The translations under genes were made by a program, and so were the position numbers. The notes under the pieces are model-generated. The model was not told the DNA's origin and did not search any database. It saw nothing but the letters and a program-made list of their open reading frames with translations. From Vagococcus acidifermentans (GTDB taxonomy: Bacteria; Bacillota; Bacilli; Lactobacillales; Vagococcaceae), in contig NZ_NGKC01000006.1 in NCBI RefSeq assembly GCF_003987655.1, positions 91,063 through 155,062 on the forward strand: DNA of 64,000 bases. Direction: 5' to 3'. Of this stretch, positions 25,014-34,184 are shown piece by piece; position 1 is the first letter of the stretch; every line of letters begins with the position of its first letter.

Positions 25014-28000
25014 ATGAAAAATACCAAGACGATGGATGGTAACACAGCTGCATCTTATATTTCATACGCATTTACCGAAGTAGCAGCAATTTATCCCATC
25101 ACGCCAAGTTCTACTATGGCAGAAGTCGTGGACGAATGGGCAACGCAAGGCAAGAAAAATATCTTTGGCGAGAAATTAAAGCTGGTTGAAATGCAGTCGG
25201 AGGCTGGTGCAGCCGGTGCAGTGCATGGTTCGCTGAAATCTGGTGCGCTTACTTCTACATACACTGCCTCTCAAGGCTTGCTGCTGATGATTCCCAACAT
25301 GTATAAAATAGCCGGCGAATTGCTTCCTGCCGTCTTTCACGTGGCGGCGCGTGCCATCACGACCAATGCGTTGAATATTTTCGGTGACCATGGCGATGTG
25401 ATGGCTGCACGCCAAACTGGTTTTTGTATGTTGGCGGAAAGCAGTGTGCAAGAAGTTATGGATTTGGCTGCAGTGGCTCACTTGGCAAGTATTGAGGCCA
25501 GCCTGCCGTTTCTGAGTTTTTTTGATGGCTTTAGAACCAGTCACGAGATTCAAAAAATTGAAGCACTGGACTATGATGATTTGAAAAAACTGATCAATCA
25601 GGATGCTTTACAAAAATTCAGAAATCGCAGTATGAACCCTAACAGACCAAGTATCACAGGGACAGCACAAAACCCTGACATTCATTTCCAGCAGCGTGAA
25701 ACGGTAAATACCTACTATGATGCGGTGCCGGAAATCGTTCAAAAGTACATGCAAGAAATCAATAAACTGCGTGGAACGACGTATGATTTAACAGATTATT
25801 ATGGTGCAGATGATGCGACCGAAGTTATTATTTCAATGGGGTCAGTGTCTCCGGTCATTCAGCAAGTGGTTGACTACCTGAATGCTCAAGGAAGAAAAGT
25901 CGGTCATATCAATATCCATTTGTATCGTCCGTTCCCGGCTGACAATCTGCTGGAAAAACTGCCTGACACGGTTGAACGCATCGCTGTTCTAGACCGGACA
26001 AAAGAACCAGGTGCCGACGGCGAGCCGCTGTTGCTTGACGTGCAAAGCGTGTTGTATCGTCACACTAACCGTCCTGTTGTGATTGGCGGACGCTACGGAT
26101 TAGGCTCGAAGAACGTGGCGCCAGATCAGATAAAAGCTGTTTTCGACCATCTGCTGCTGCCGGCTGAGGAGCTGAAACAGCGCTTTACAATCGGTATAGT
26201 TGATGACGTGACGAATCTGTCATTGCCAAGCGAAGGCACATTGGATTTGACACCTGAAACAACGTATCAGGCAAAATTCTGGGGCTTCGGTTCTGACGGA
26301 ACTGTCGGCGCCAATAAGCAGGCAATTAAAATTATCGGGAATAATACTGATTTATATGCGCAAGCTTATTTTTCATACGACTCGAAAAAATCCGGCGGGC
26401 TGACCGTGTCTCATTTACGTTTCGGCAAAGAACCGATTACATCGACGTATCTGATTGAACAAGCTGATTTTATCGGCTGTCATAACGCGTCATACATTCA
26501 TCAATATGACTTGCTGAAAGGCTTGAAAAACGGTGGCACGTTCCTGTTGAATACAACATGGGATGAAGAACATGTGCTGCGGTTACTGCCAAAACGTTTG
26601 AAAAAATATATCGCAGAACACGATATTAAGTTTTACATCATCAACGCGGATGTCATTGCCCGTGAGTGTGGCTTGGGCAGACGTATCAATACTGTCATGT
26701 CAACGGCATTCTTTGAATTGACATCCATTATGGACCGCGAGACATTCCTGCCGTTATTAAAGGCAGAAATTGAATCAGCATACGGCAAAAAATCCATGAA
26801 GATTGTTGAACGCAATCATCAGGCCGTGGATGCCACCTTTGAAGCATTGCATCAAGTTGAGGTGCCGGCAAACTGGGCTGAGCTTGAGGTCGTTCCAGAG
26901 CCTGCGGATGAATCCAAACCTAAGTTTATCCGGGAAATTCTGGAACCGATGAACCGTCAGGAAGGCGATTTGCTGACAGTCGGCGATTTAGTTGATAATG
27001 AAATGACTGACGGTACCATTCCGTCCGGCACAGCGGCTTATGAAAAACGAGGCATTGCGCTGGAAGTACCGGAATGGATTCCGGAAAAATGTACGATGTG
27101 TAATGAATGTGCATTTGTTTGTCCTCATGCGGCTATCCGTCCGTTCCTTGCAGATGAAGAAGAGATGACCGAAGCACCGGAAGGCTTCATCACGCGTGAG
27201 ATGCGCGGTGCAGACGGCTTGATGTATCGTATTCAAGTCTCGCTGGAAGACTGTACAGGCTGCGGTCTGTGTGTCGATGTTTGTCCGGCCCGTGAAAAAG
27301 CCTTGGTGATGAAACCTTACGAGGAACAAAAAGAAGAGGCAATGAACTGGGCCTTTGCAATGACGCTGAAACAAAAAGCCAACCCGGTGAAAAAATTGTC
27401 TATCAAAGGGTCGCAGTTCGAACAGCCGCTAGTTGAGTTTTCAGGCGCTTGTGCCGGCTGCGGCGAAACAGCTTATATCAAGCTGATCACGCAATTGTAT
27501 GGTGATAGAATGTTGATGGCCAATGCCACAGGGTGTTCGTCTATTTGGGGCGCGTCATCACCTGCGACTCCATATACGACCAACCAATACGGGCAAGGAC
27601 CGGCATGGAGTAATTCGTTGTTTGAAGATAATGCTGAATATGGTCTGGGAATGTATCTTGCTAATAAAACGAAGCGGGAACATTTACAGCATGTGATGGA
27701 AAAGGCCTTGGCAGATAAACAAGGGTCGGAAGAATTGCAGGCTCTGATGCAGGACTGGATTGACCATATGTCCGAGGGCGAAGGGTCACGTCAGCGTTCA
27801 ACTAAACTGATTGCTGCTCTGGAAGCAGAAAAAGCCGGCAATGATGTGTTAGAAGACATCTATCAGCAAAAAGATTTGTTCATCAAGCCGAGTCAGTGGA
27901 TTATCGGCGGGGACGGCTGGGCATATGATATCGGCTTTAGCGGTATTGACCATGTTTTGGCCAGCGGCGAAGATGTTAATATTTTTGTTATGGACAATGA

Positions 28001-28544
28001 AGTGTATGCCAACACAGGTGGGCAGACCTCCAAAGCAACACCAGCGGCGGCTATTGCGAAATTTGCAGCCGGCGGTAAACGGACATCGAAGAAAGACTTG
28101 GGCATGATGGCGATGACTTACGGCAATGTATATGTTGCTCAAATCGCATTGAATGCCAATCCGATGCAGACAATCAAAGCCATTGACGAGGCTGAAAAAT
28201 ATCCTGGACCGTCTATCATTATCGGTTACGTCCCTTGTATCAACCATGGCGTTATCGGCGGTTTGAGCCAAGCTGTTCAAATCTCGAAAGAGGCTGTGGA
28301 GTCAGGGTACTGGCCACTGTATCGTTACAACCCGCAGCTTATTGCCAAAGGTAAAGAGCCGATGGTTGTTGACTACCGTAAATCTGATTTTGCGAAGTTG
28401 CCGGAGTTTCTATCACGTCAAACACGCTTCTCTGCACTGCCGAATATTATTAAAGATCAGCAAGAAGTTGAGCGTTTGATGGATAAGACGATGGAAGATG
28501 CAAAAGACCGGGTTGAATTGTATCGCGAATTGTCCGGTAAATAG
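25014..28544 (+). CDS. nifJ: Pyruvate:ferredoxin (flavodoxin) oxidoreductase
   Basis: A full-length 1176-residue single-chain PFOR starting at ATG 25014 (GAAAAGGA upstream). The N-terminal domain holds the conserved YPITPSSTMAE. Two 4Fe-4S ferredoxin sites are at about 692 (CTMCNECAFVCP) and 747 (CTGCGLCVDVCP). The TPP/4Fe-4S catalytic domain starts near 812 (CAGCGETAY) and continues through NATGCSSIWG and GGDGWAYDIGF. It converts pyruvate and CoA to acetyl-CoA, CO2 and reduced flavodoxin/ferredoxin in the cytoplasm. It is last in the flavodoxin-NfnAB unit and is closed by a strong terminator. PFOR is uncommon in Lactobacillales. Confidence 0.96.
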   Translation: MKNTKTMDGNTAASYISYAFTEVAAIYPITPSSTMAEVVDEWATQGKKNIFGEKLKLVEMQSEAGAAGAVHGSLKSGALTSTYTASQGLLLMIPNMYKIAGELLPAVFHVAARAITTNALNIFGDHGDVMAARQTGFCMLAESSVQEVMDLAAVAHLASIEASLPFLSFFDGFRTSHEIQKIEALDYDDLKKLINQDALQKFRNRSMNPNRPSITGTAQNPDIHFQQRETVNTYYDAVPEIVQKYMQEINKLRGTTYDLTDYYGADDATEVIISMGSVSPVIQQVVDYLNAQGRKVGHINIHLYRPFPADNLLEKLPDTVERIAVLDRTKEPGADGEPLLLDVQSVLYRHTNRPVVIGGRYGLGSKNVAPDQIKAVFDHLLLPAEELKQRFTIGIVDDVTNLSLPSEGTLDLTPETTYQAKFWGFGSDGTVGANKQAIKIIGNNTDLYAQAYFSYDSKKSGGLTVSHLRFGKEPITSTYLIEQADFIGCHNASYIHQYDLLKGLKNGGTFLLNTTWDEEHVLRLLPKRLKKYIAEHDIKFYIINADVIARECGLGRRINTVMSTAFFELTSIMDRETFLPLLKAEIESAYGKKSMKIVERNHQAVDATFEALHQVEVPANWAELEVVPEPADESKPKFIREILEPMNRQEGDLLTVGDLVDNEMTDGTIPSGTAAYEKRGIALEVPEWIPEKCTMCNECAFVCPHAAIRPFLADEEEMTEAPEGFITREMRGADGLMYRIQVSLEDCTGCGLCVDVCPAREKALVMKPYEEQKEEAMNWAFAMTLKQKANPVKKLSIKGSQFEQPLVEFSGACAGCGETAYIKLITQLYGDRMLMANATGCSSIWGASSPATPYTTNQYGQGPAWSNSLFEDNAEYGLGMYLANKTKREHLQHVMEKALADKQGSEELQALMQDWIDHMSEGEGSRQRSTKLIAALEAEKAGNDVLEDIYQQKDLFIKPSQWIIGGDGWAYDIGFSGIDHVLASGEDVNIFVMDNEVYANTGGQTSKATPAAAIAKFAAGGKRTSKKDLGMMAMTYGNVYVAQIALNANPMQTIKAIDEAEKYPGPSIIIGYVPCINHGVIGGLSQAVQISKEAVESGYWPLYRYNPQLIAKGKEPMVVDYRKSDFAKLPEFLSRQTRFSALPNIIKDQQEVERLMDKTMEDAKDRVELYRELSGK

Positions 28545-28612
28545 AATTAGCAGTGTCATGGTATTAAAAACACAAAGAAGAGAAGACTGATGTATAAGTC
28601 TTCATCAGTGCA

Positions 28613-28649
28613 AAAAAGAACGAAATCTTTTTATGATTTCGTTCTTTTT
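28613..28649 (+). terminator. Terminator after nifJ
   Basis: AAAAAGAACGAAATC (28613-28627) pairs with GATTTCGTTCTTTTT (28635-28649), a perfect 15-bp stem with a U-rich tail. A smaller hairpin (AGAAGACT/AGTCTTC) precedes it. Confidence 0.9.
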
Positions 28650-28924
28650 AATTGAGAAAGAAGGTAGGATAGCTAAGTTATGACTATTAAAAATAGTAAA
28701 TAGCATAGAGTGCAATTTAGAGAGAAAAAATATGTGATGGCCAATACGGGGTATCTGCAACAAGTCAGTTATTTATATACGGGGGTACCTGAGCAGCAGC
28801 GGCGGTCCCGTCACTTGTAACAGATATCAACTCCAAAGCAAACAAGCCTGAAATGCGTTTCTTCACGACTGGATGCAGGCTTTTTGCTGTTGACTGTTGG
28901 TTGCCGCCTAGGTTACGCGGGCCG
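28650..28924. other. Unassigned intergenic segment
   Basis: No gene is recognised between nifJ and the convergent GGDEF gene. The left part is AT-rich. From about 28785 the composition becomes clearly GC-richer. AAGCCTG (28844-28850) and CAGGCTT (28876-28882) can pair, followed by TTTT, which may be a weak terminator. The minus frame stays open across the GC-rich part but has no start or ribosome site of its own. Confidence 0.4.
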
Positions 28925-30100
28925 TTAAATTGTTTGGAAGGTTTCATAAATTCTGTTTTTACCATTCTTTTTGGCATGATACAATGCTTTATCCGCATTT
29001 TCAAAAATTTTCTCCGCAATTTCATTGTCTGTTCTTGCAGAAACCGAATGAAAATGTGTCAGGCCGATGGAGAGATTGATGTCGATGCTGCGGGCAGCTG
29101 TTTCAAATGGGCTGTTATTGACAATGCTCAGTTTTTTTTGCAGGGAATCGAAGTTCGCTTTTGGTTCGCCGGTTAAGACAAGTGCGAATTCATCTCCGCC
29201 AATGCGGCAAATATTGAAGATGGCACCTTGCACCGGTTCGGTAAAAATACGGGCAACATGCTTGAGTACATCATCACCGACATTGTGCCCGTAAGTGTCA
29301 TTGATTTGTTTGAAATTATCAATGTCGATGATGGCCAGCGAGAATGTTCCCTTGTTGATAATGGCATCACTGTATGCATGGTCCAAAAAGAAATAAAACG
29401 AATCCCTGTTGTAAACTTTAGTGAGGGAATCATACACGGCTGTGTTTTGAAAGAAATATACTGATTTTGAAACGGAAATGCCTAAATTAATGATATAAGC
29501 TGTAATTAAAAAAATGCTCGCAAAAGTAAAGATATACAGCATAGTATTCGCAAGAGCTCCCTCTGTCTCAAGCGGCGAATAAGCAACAAAAAGAATAATC
29601 AGACGAAAAGTCATCAAGTAAAAAAGAAATGTCAGAGTTGATTTTACTTTAGAATAATTCCGTTTGACGACAACAATACTGACAACCAGCAGTAGACTTG
29701 TCAGAATGAAGTTGTTGACGATGTCAAGAGGGGCATACCCCGCCGTAAAGTGCTGGATGATTTTTAGTGCAATCAGGGTTCCCGCGGTGATCACACCGGT
29801 AATATTTGAACAGTAATAGACAGCAAAATATATAGGTAAATACCTAACGTCAACAGGATAAATATTAGGTGTGCTGATTTGATTGATAGAAATCAAGAAA
29901 CAAAGAAAGCCCAGCATGAATCCAATCCAAATCTGCTGTTTTTTTGTTAAATAGAATTTTGTTTGATCAACAAATGCCTCCCGTTGAAGAAAAAAGTATT
30001 GATTGGCTGTTTTGTCTTTAAGTGAAATAAAATACAAAGTTAGAAATGCACTGATTATCAACGCTAAATTAATAAGATAGCTGTTAATATATGTAGTCAT
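28925..30100 (-). CDS. Membrane-bound GGDEF diguanylate cyclase
   Basis: A 391-residue protein. The N-terminal two thirds (about 1-215) form six to seven transmembrane helices, resembling a 5TM-type membrane sensor. The GGDEF domain starts with DSLTKVYNRDSF and has DIDNFKQINDTYGH and an intact active-site signature RIGGDEFALVL. It should synthesise cyclic di-GMP from GTP in the cytoplasm in response to a membrane signal. It lies 27 bp downstream of the Mga-family gene on the same strand and is probably co-transcribed. AAGGAG precedes the ATG. Confidence 0.92.
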   Translation of the reverse strand: MTTYINSYLINLALIISAFLTLYFISLKDKTANQYFFLQREAFVDQTKFYLTKKQQIWIGFMLGFLCFLISINQISTPNIYPVDVRYLPIYFAVYYCSNITGVITAGTLIALKIIQHFTAGYAPLDIVNNFILTSLLLVVSIVVVKRNYSKVKSTLTFLFYLMTFRLIILFVAYSPLETEGALANTMLYIFTFASIFLITAYIINLGISVSKSVYFFQNTAVYDSLTKVYNRDSFYFFLDHAYSDAIINKGTFSLAIIDIDNFKQINDTYGHNVGDDVLKHVARIFTEPVQGAIFNICRIGGDEFALVLTGEPKANFDSLQKKLSIVNNSPFETAARSIDINLSIGLTHFHSVSARTDNEIAEKIFENADKALYHAKKNGKNRIYETFQTI

Positions 30101-30127
30101 AAAAGAAACTCCTTCTTAATCCGATAA

Positions 30128-31623
30128 TTAGTGCAGTTGATTGATGTCGTTTGGAGTTAATTTTCTGACAGCATTGATCGCTTTCCTAAGATTTCCCCAG
30201 TCTTGATCAGAAGGGATATCATCTACGACAACAATTTTTTCTTCAGGCAGGGTATTTGCAATAAATGTTGTCACTAATATATCGTAGTGCTGGAAATCCG
30301 TTTCAGATGTTTCATCCAGAAAGATAACGGAATTCGTATAGGATGAAATGTGAATTTTACTGTCAAAGTTCTTTTTTATCAACTTCACTAATAATCGTTC
30401 ATGATCGATGCCTAAATCGCTAAGCACTAACAGGCGGGCTTTTTCTTTGCGATTGTCAAGGATGTTCGGCATATCCTGCCATTTTGTCATAAGTAAATAA
30501 AGTACCTCATCCCGGTAATCAGAATACCAAGGAAATTTGGTGTTTTTTTGAATTTTTTTCAAAGATTGATAAACAACATGCGCCAAATCAGGGTAGTTAT
30601 GTCTGATTGCTTTGCCGTTGTATAGGAACTTGTCGAACAAAATAAAATCAGCAAAAGGGTAGACCTTTCGATGTGTGTATAAATAAGCGAGATTTGTTTC
30701 AATCGTATAAAGGTCTAAATGCGTCAGCTTGATATCAAATGCGTCCCGAACACTTTTGATCAGGGTGTGAATTTCTTGCTCTACAATGTGTTTTTCCTCA
30801 TCTGAATCCCAAATCCCTTCATAGAAAAAAGAGAAAAAACTAAGGTCCTTCATGACAGACTCATTTTTTCCGATGGCATAGACAGCCAACATCGGGTCAA
30901 GGTAATTGTTTTGTTCAAGAATTTCTTGTTTTGTCGAACAATCGTCTTCCGGCAGTGTATCCGTGGTCAGTAAAAAGTTTTGACTGATTCGCACAAGCGA
31001 GACCGAGACCAGGTAGCAGAAATACATGATTTTTGACTCGTCATTAGTAAAGATATTTCTGTCAGTCAGAACTTGCTTGACATAATTAAAGACCAGTTTC
31101 TTCTCAATGGCGAAGGGCCATTCCATCATCCCGCACTTTTCAAAAAAGTAGTTGGCATAAAAAAAGCGTACATAGGCTTCATTGTCGCCTGAAATATTGC
31201 ACGGTTTTTTCAGCAGTGTCAAACCGTACCGGCCAAGCGAACGGGCCACCTGATTGGTGATGCGGTACAGAGAGGATTCGCTGATAAACAACTTTTCGCC
31301 CCATCGTTCAATACTCAAAGTAGGATTAAAAAAGACCTCTTCAAGAAATTGAAAAGCCTCTGAATGTTTCATGATGTAGTTGTAGACAAGACCAACATGA
31401 CTGCTTGGTTGCGTTTGGAGTCGGATACCATTTTTTTTGATGTTTCAATTAACAAGTGCGGATACCAGTGATCCTTTAAATAATTGACATCGCTGTTTAT
31501 GGTACGCAATGATGCGCTATTGCGCTTTGCCAGCTCATTTGAACTAATCCATCCGCCGTGTTCATTTAACGTTTCGAGAATACTCAGACGTCTCTGAGTC
31601 GAAGAATCTAATAACTCTCGCAA
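30128..31623 (-). pseudogene. Mga-family transcriptional regulator split by -1 frameshift
   Basis: Two overlapping frames make one Mga-type regulator of about 498 residues. The likely start is TTG 31623-31621, with AGGAGGGG at 31629-31636. The first frame holds the first HTH (LLDSSTQRRLSILETL, ELAKRNSASLRTINSDV). The second frame (stop at 30128) holds the second HTH (FISESSLYRITNQVARSL) and PRD/EIIB-like region. The break is at an A8 run (T8 at 31431-31438 on +). Nine As would give ETSKKNGIRLQTQ, which fits the family. The zero frame carries an A_AAA_AAA slippery heptamer, so programmed -1 slippage is possible beside mutation or sequencing error. Confidence 0.85.
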
Positions 31624-31712
31624 GAAAACCCCTCCTAAAATAACAATACTCTGATGAATGTCGGTTAAGTTAATAATGTTATTAACAACAGCCGAGAATC
31701 CGGTATCATCAT

Positions 31713-31740
31713 ATTTCACAAAACGAATATTTTGTGAAAT
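31713..31740. promoter_or_regulatory. 11-bp palindrome upstream of the Mga-family gene
   Basis: ATTTCACAAAA (31713-31723) and TTTTGTGAAAT (31730-31740) are perfect inverted repeats around CGAATA. A further ATTTTGTGAA half-site is near 31792-31801. It lies between the divergent Mga-family and zinc peptidase genes and looks like a protein-binding operator. Confidence 0.5.
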
Positions 31741-31812
31741 CCGTTACTACTACTACTATTAAGATAACTTATTTCAAGACATAAATCCATTATTTTGTGA
31801 ATAAAGATTGAT

Positions 31813-31868
31813 AATTCATGAAGAATTCATAAAGATTTCGTTACAAATTTAAAGTAACATGTTAAAAT
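31813..31868 (+). promoter_or_regulatory. Tandem repeats and promoter of the zinc peptidase gene
   Basis: AATTCATGAAG (31813-31823) is directly followed by AATTCATAAAG (31824-31834): two half-sites at an 11-bp period. TTACAA (31841-31846) and TAAAAT (31863-31868) give a promoter with 16-bp spacing. One-helical-turn direct repeats just upstream of -35 suggest binding by an OmpR-family regulator; that is an inference. Confidence 0.5.
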
Positions 31869-31903
31869 ACATTGCAAGACATAAGATTTTGAGGTGAAAA
31901 AAC

Positions 31904-32599
31904 ATGATGTTCTTCTGGGATTCGACATATATCCTTGTAATCATCGGTCTGGTTATTTCGATGATGGCATCCGGCTATGTCAACAGCACATTCCGCCGTT
32001 ACAGCACGTTTAAGTCTAAGAAAGGCTATTCCGCACAAGAAGTGGCAAGTTTGATTTTACAGCAATCGCACATTAATGATGTGGGGGTTCAGCAGATTGC
32101 CGGGGACCTGACCGATAACTATAATGCGCAAACCAAGATGTTGAGTTTATCTGAAACTGTCTACCATTCCAGTTCGGTCTCAGCTATCGGCGTTGCCGCA
32201 CATGAATGCGGCCATGCGTTACAGGACAATAAAAATTACGTGCCGTTGAAGTTGCGTTCCGGGTTTGTACCAGTTGCTAATTTTGGGTCGACGATTTCTG
32301 TCCCGCTGATTTTGCTGGGTGTATTGCTGCAGTGGAATCAAACGCTGATTACAATCGGATTATTTTGCTTTTCATTTGCATTTTTGTTTCAAGTTATCAC
32401 ACTGCCAGTGGAGTTCGACGCTTCGCGACGTGCCATCACAATATTGCGTGACGGTCAAATTTTAGACGAAGAGGAACTGGCCGTGGTTAGAAAAGTGCTT
32501 TTTGCAGCTGCCTTGACTTACGTTGCCGCATTATTGGCATCACTGTTACAGTTGCTGTGGATGATTTTATTATTTGGCGGGAATCGCCGTAACGACTGA
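31904..32599 (+). CDS. YugP-like neutral zinc metallopeptidase (membrane)
   Basis: A 231-residue membrane protein of the Zn_peptidase_2/YugP family. It has an N-terminal membrane helix, then the catalytic zinc motif HECGH within IGVAAHECGHALQ (around residue 103). Two or three further hydrophobic segments follow, with the conserved LPVEFDASRRAI segment between them. The catalytic site probably faces the cytoplasmic or membrane surface. Substrates in this family are not well defined. It has its own promoter and terminator, so it is monocistronic. Confidence 0.88.
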   Translation: MMFFWDSTYILVIIGLVISMMASGYVNSTFRRYSTFKSKKGYSAQEVASLILQQSHINDVGVQQIAGDLTDNYNAQTKMLSLSETVYHSSSVSAIGVAAHECGHALQDNKNYVPLKLRSGFVPVANFGSTISVPLILLGVLLQWNQTLITIGLFCFSFAFLFQVITLPVEFDASRRAITILRDGQILDEEELAVVRKVLFAAALTYVAALLASLLQLLWMILLFGGNRRND

Positions 32600-32610
32600 T
32601 TGGGATAATG

Positions 32611-32646
32611 AAAAAAGTCTGCCGGAATAAACGGGCAGACTTTTTT
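32611..32646. terminator. Bidirectional terminator
   Basis: AAAAAAGTCTGCC and GGCAGACTTTTTT form a perfect 13-bp stem between the convergent zinc peptidase (+) and PucR-type (-) genes. Confidence 0.9.
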
Positions 32647-32647
32647 G

Positions 32648-33505
32648 TCACAGCAGGATGTAGCATAAAACCAGGTCGTCCATCTTTTTTAGAGACAGAC
32701 CGGTCCGTTCGTAAAATTTATCTAGACGATATTGCAAAGTGTTGCGATGGATATAGAGTTGTTTTGCCGCAGACGTAATGTTTCCCTGATTTTGCCAAAG
32801 CGCTTGGATGATGTCTTTGAATTCTTCATCAAAAGCCAGCTGATTTTTAAGTGTTTTTAAATAATGATTTTGATTGATCTGTTCTTCTGTCAAGTAAGCA
32901 AGCACTGTGTCTGGAACAGAAAAAGTTTGAATCTCTCTTGTGTTCGAAGCAGTACCGGAAAAAATCCGGTTTTCTGTTTTGAAAAATTCAGGAAAATTAT
33001 TGGAGACAGGGAAAAACAGTCCGATGAAGGCCACTGCCTTAACCAGCATCTCACTTTCAAGCGTTAACAGAATACCTGTCAAATCTTCCGTTGTCAACAT
33101 GTAGCCTGACTGCTGCTCCACTAGCAGTCCGTACTCGTCGGTAATGAAAAAACAGTCAGCGTTTTTTTCAAACATATTCTCTAAACTGCTTAGCCACTCT
33201 TCGCGTATATGAGCGCTTTTAGGTTCAAGCAGACGAAATTGAATGATGCGGCAAAAGTCTGTTGTGTCCGGCATCTCGCCTTTGTTAAATAAAAATCGGT
33301 ACCAAACATGCTGTTCCAGCTGGGACGAATGGTTGACTTGCTGATAGAGAGTGGTCAGTAATTTTATTTCTGTGGGACTGAGTCCGTTTTTATTAATATA
33401 TAGCCACTGCTCGTCAACAGGAATGATGATGACATCTTCTTGAGGCTGAAAAGTCGGCTTTAGTTCGGCATCAGGATAAATATCTTTCAGAACGTTATTA
33501 TTCAT
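32648..33505 (-). CDS. PucR/CdaR-type helix-turn-helix regulator
   Basis: The real protein probably starts at ATG 33505 (MNNNVLKDIYPD), giving 285 residues. The frame remains open further upstream, but that part lies over tadA and has no family content. The C-terminus is a PucR-type HTH (ALWQNQGNITSAAKQLYIHR, then NTLQYRLDKFYERTG). The N-terminal region is not a domain I recognise. PucR/CdaR proteins often control purine or sugar-acid catabolism; here no target is apparent. It is divergent from tadA. Confidence 0.8.
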   Translation of the reverse strand: MNNNVLKDIYPDAELKPTFQPQEDVIIIPVDEQWLYINKNGLSPTEIKLLTTLYQQVNHSSQLEQHVWYRFLFNKGEMPDTTDFCRIIQFRLLEPKSAHIREEWLSSLENMFEKNADCFFITDEYGLLVEQQSGYMLTTEDLTGILLTLESEMLVKAVAFIGLFFPVSNNFPEFFKTENRIFSGTASNTREIQTFSVPDTVLAYLTEEQINQNHYLKTLKNQLAFDEEFKDIIQALWQNQGNITSAAKQLYIHRNTLQYRLDKFYERTGLSLKKMDDLVLCYILL

Positions 33506-33632
33506 AACCCATTTTAATCCTTTCATAACAGTGATGGATAGTCTTATCTTAACATAAAAAACAGTCGAAAAAGAAGAAATAACTGTAAAAGATGTGGTAG
33601 AATCATAACGTAGAAGAAGCAGAGGTGATAAC

Positions 33633-34175
33633 GTGTTTATCAAGGAAACAGAGCTGTCTGACAAAGAAAAAGAGTACTTCATGCAGGAAGCGTTGAAAGA
33701 AGCCGACAAAGCCCTTGAAAAAGGGGAAGTGCCAATAGGTGCAGTCGTTGTATTGAACGGTGAGATCATCGGCCGGGGCCACAACCTCAGGGAATCGACC
33801 CAAGATGCCACCACGCATGCGGAAATACTTGCTATCCAAAACGCCAACAAACAAACTGCCAGTTGGCGGTTAGAAGATGCTCAGTTATTCGTCACACTTG
33901 AGCCATGTCCAATGTGCAGCGGCGCCATCCTCCTGTCCCGTATTGCTGAGGTATTTTACGGTGCAGCCGACCCCAAAGCCGGCACAGCCGGCACCTTTAT
34001 GAACTTGTTACAAGATTCCCGGTTTAATCATATGGCATACGTTGAAAAAGGCATCCTAGAAGAACAGTGTCGAGAAAAAATCAGCTCTTTTTTCAAAGAA
34101 CTGAGGAACAAACGAAAAAGAAATAAAAAAATTGCCCAAAACACTGGCATTGATTCCATAAATACGCTACAATAG
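33633..34175 (+). CDS. tadA: tRNA-specific adenosine deaminase
   Basis: A 180-residue deaminase starting at GTG 33633 behind AGAGGTG. The zinc motif is THAEILAI (HAE) with PCPMCSGAILLSRI. Family features DPKAGTAGTF and a basic C-terminal tail RNKRKRNKK are present. TadA converts the wobble adenosine of tRNA-Arg(ACG) to inosine. The SRP RNA gene follows immediately, an arrangement common in Lactobacillales. Confidence 0.95.
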   Translation: MFIKETELSDKEKEYFMQEALKEADKALEKGEVPIGAVVVLNGEIIGRGHNLRESTQDATTHAEILAIQNANKQTASWRLEDAQLFVTLEPCPMCSGAILLSRIAEVFYGAADPKAGTAGTFMNLLQDSRFNHMAYVEKGILEEQCREKISSFFKELRNKRKRNKKIAQNTGIDSINTLQ

Positions 34176-34184
34176 AACTTGGCC

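Noticed and set aside
28765..29025. Minus-strand 86-codon frame after nifJ
   Set aside because: It starts as a shadow of the GGDEF gene, has no ribosome site, and its tail has no recognisable domain.
31713..31740. Rex (NADH-sensing) operator
   Set aside because: The half-sites are in the opposite order to the Rex consensus TTGTGA-N6-TCACAA, with wrong spacing.
31745..31757. ACT triplet repeat as a contingency microsatellite
   Set aside because: Only about four units, outside any coding frame, and not clearly placed in a promoter.
33506..33850. N-terminal extension of the PucR-type regulator
   Set aside because: This part is antisense to tadA and reads as low-complexity shadow sequence; the family-like protein begins at 33505.
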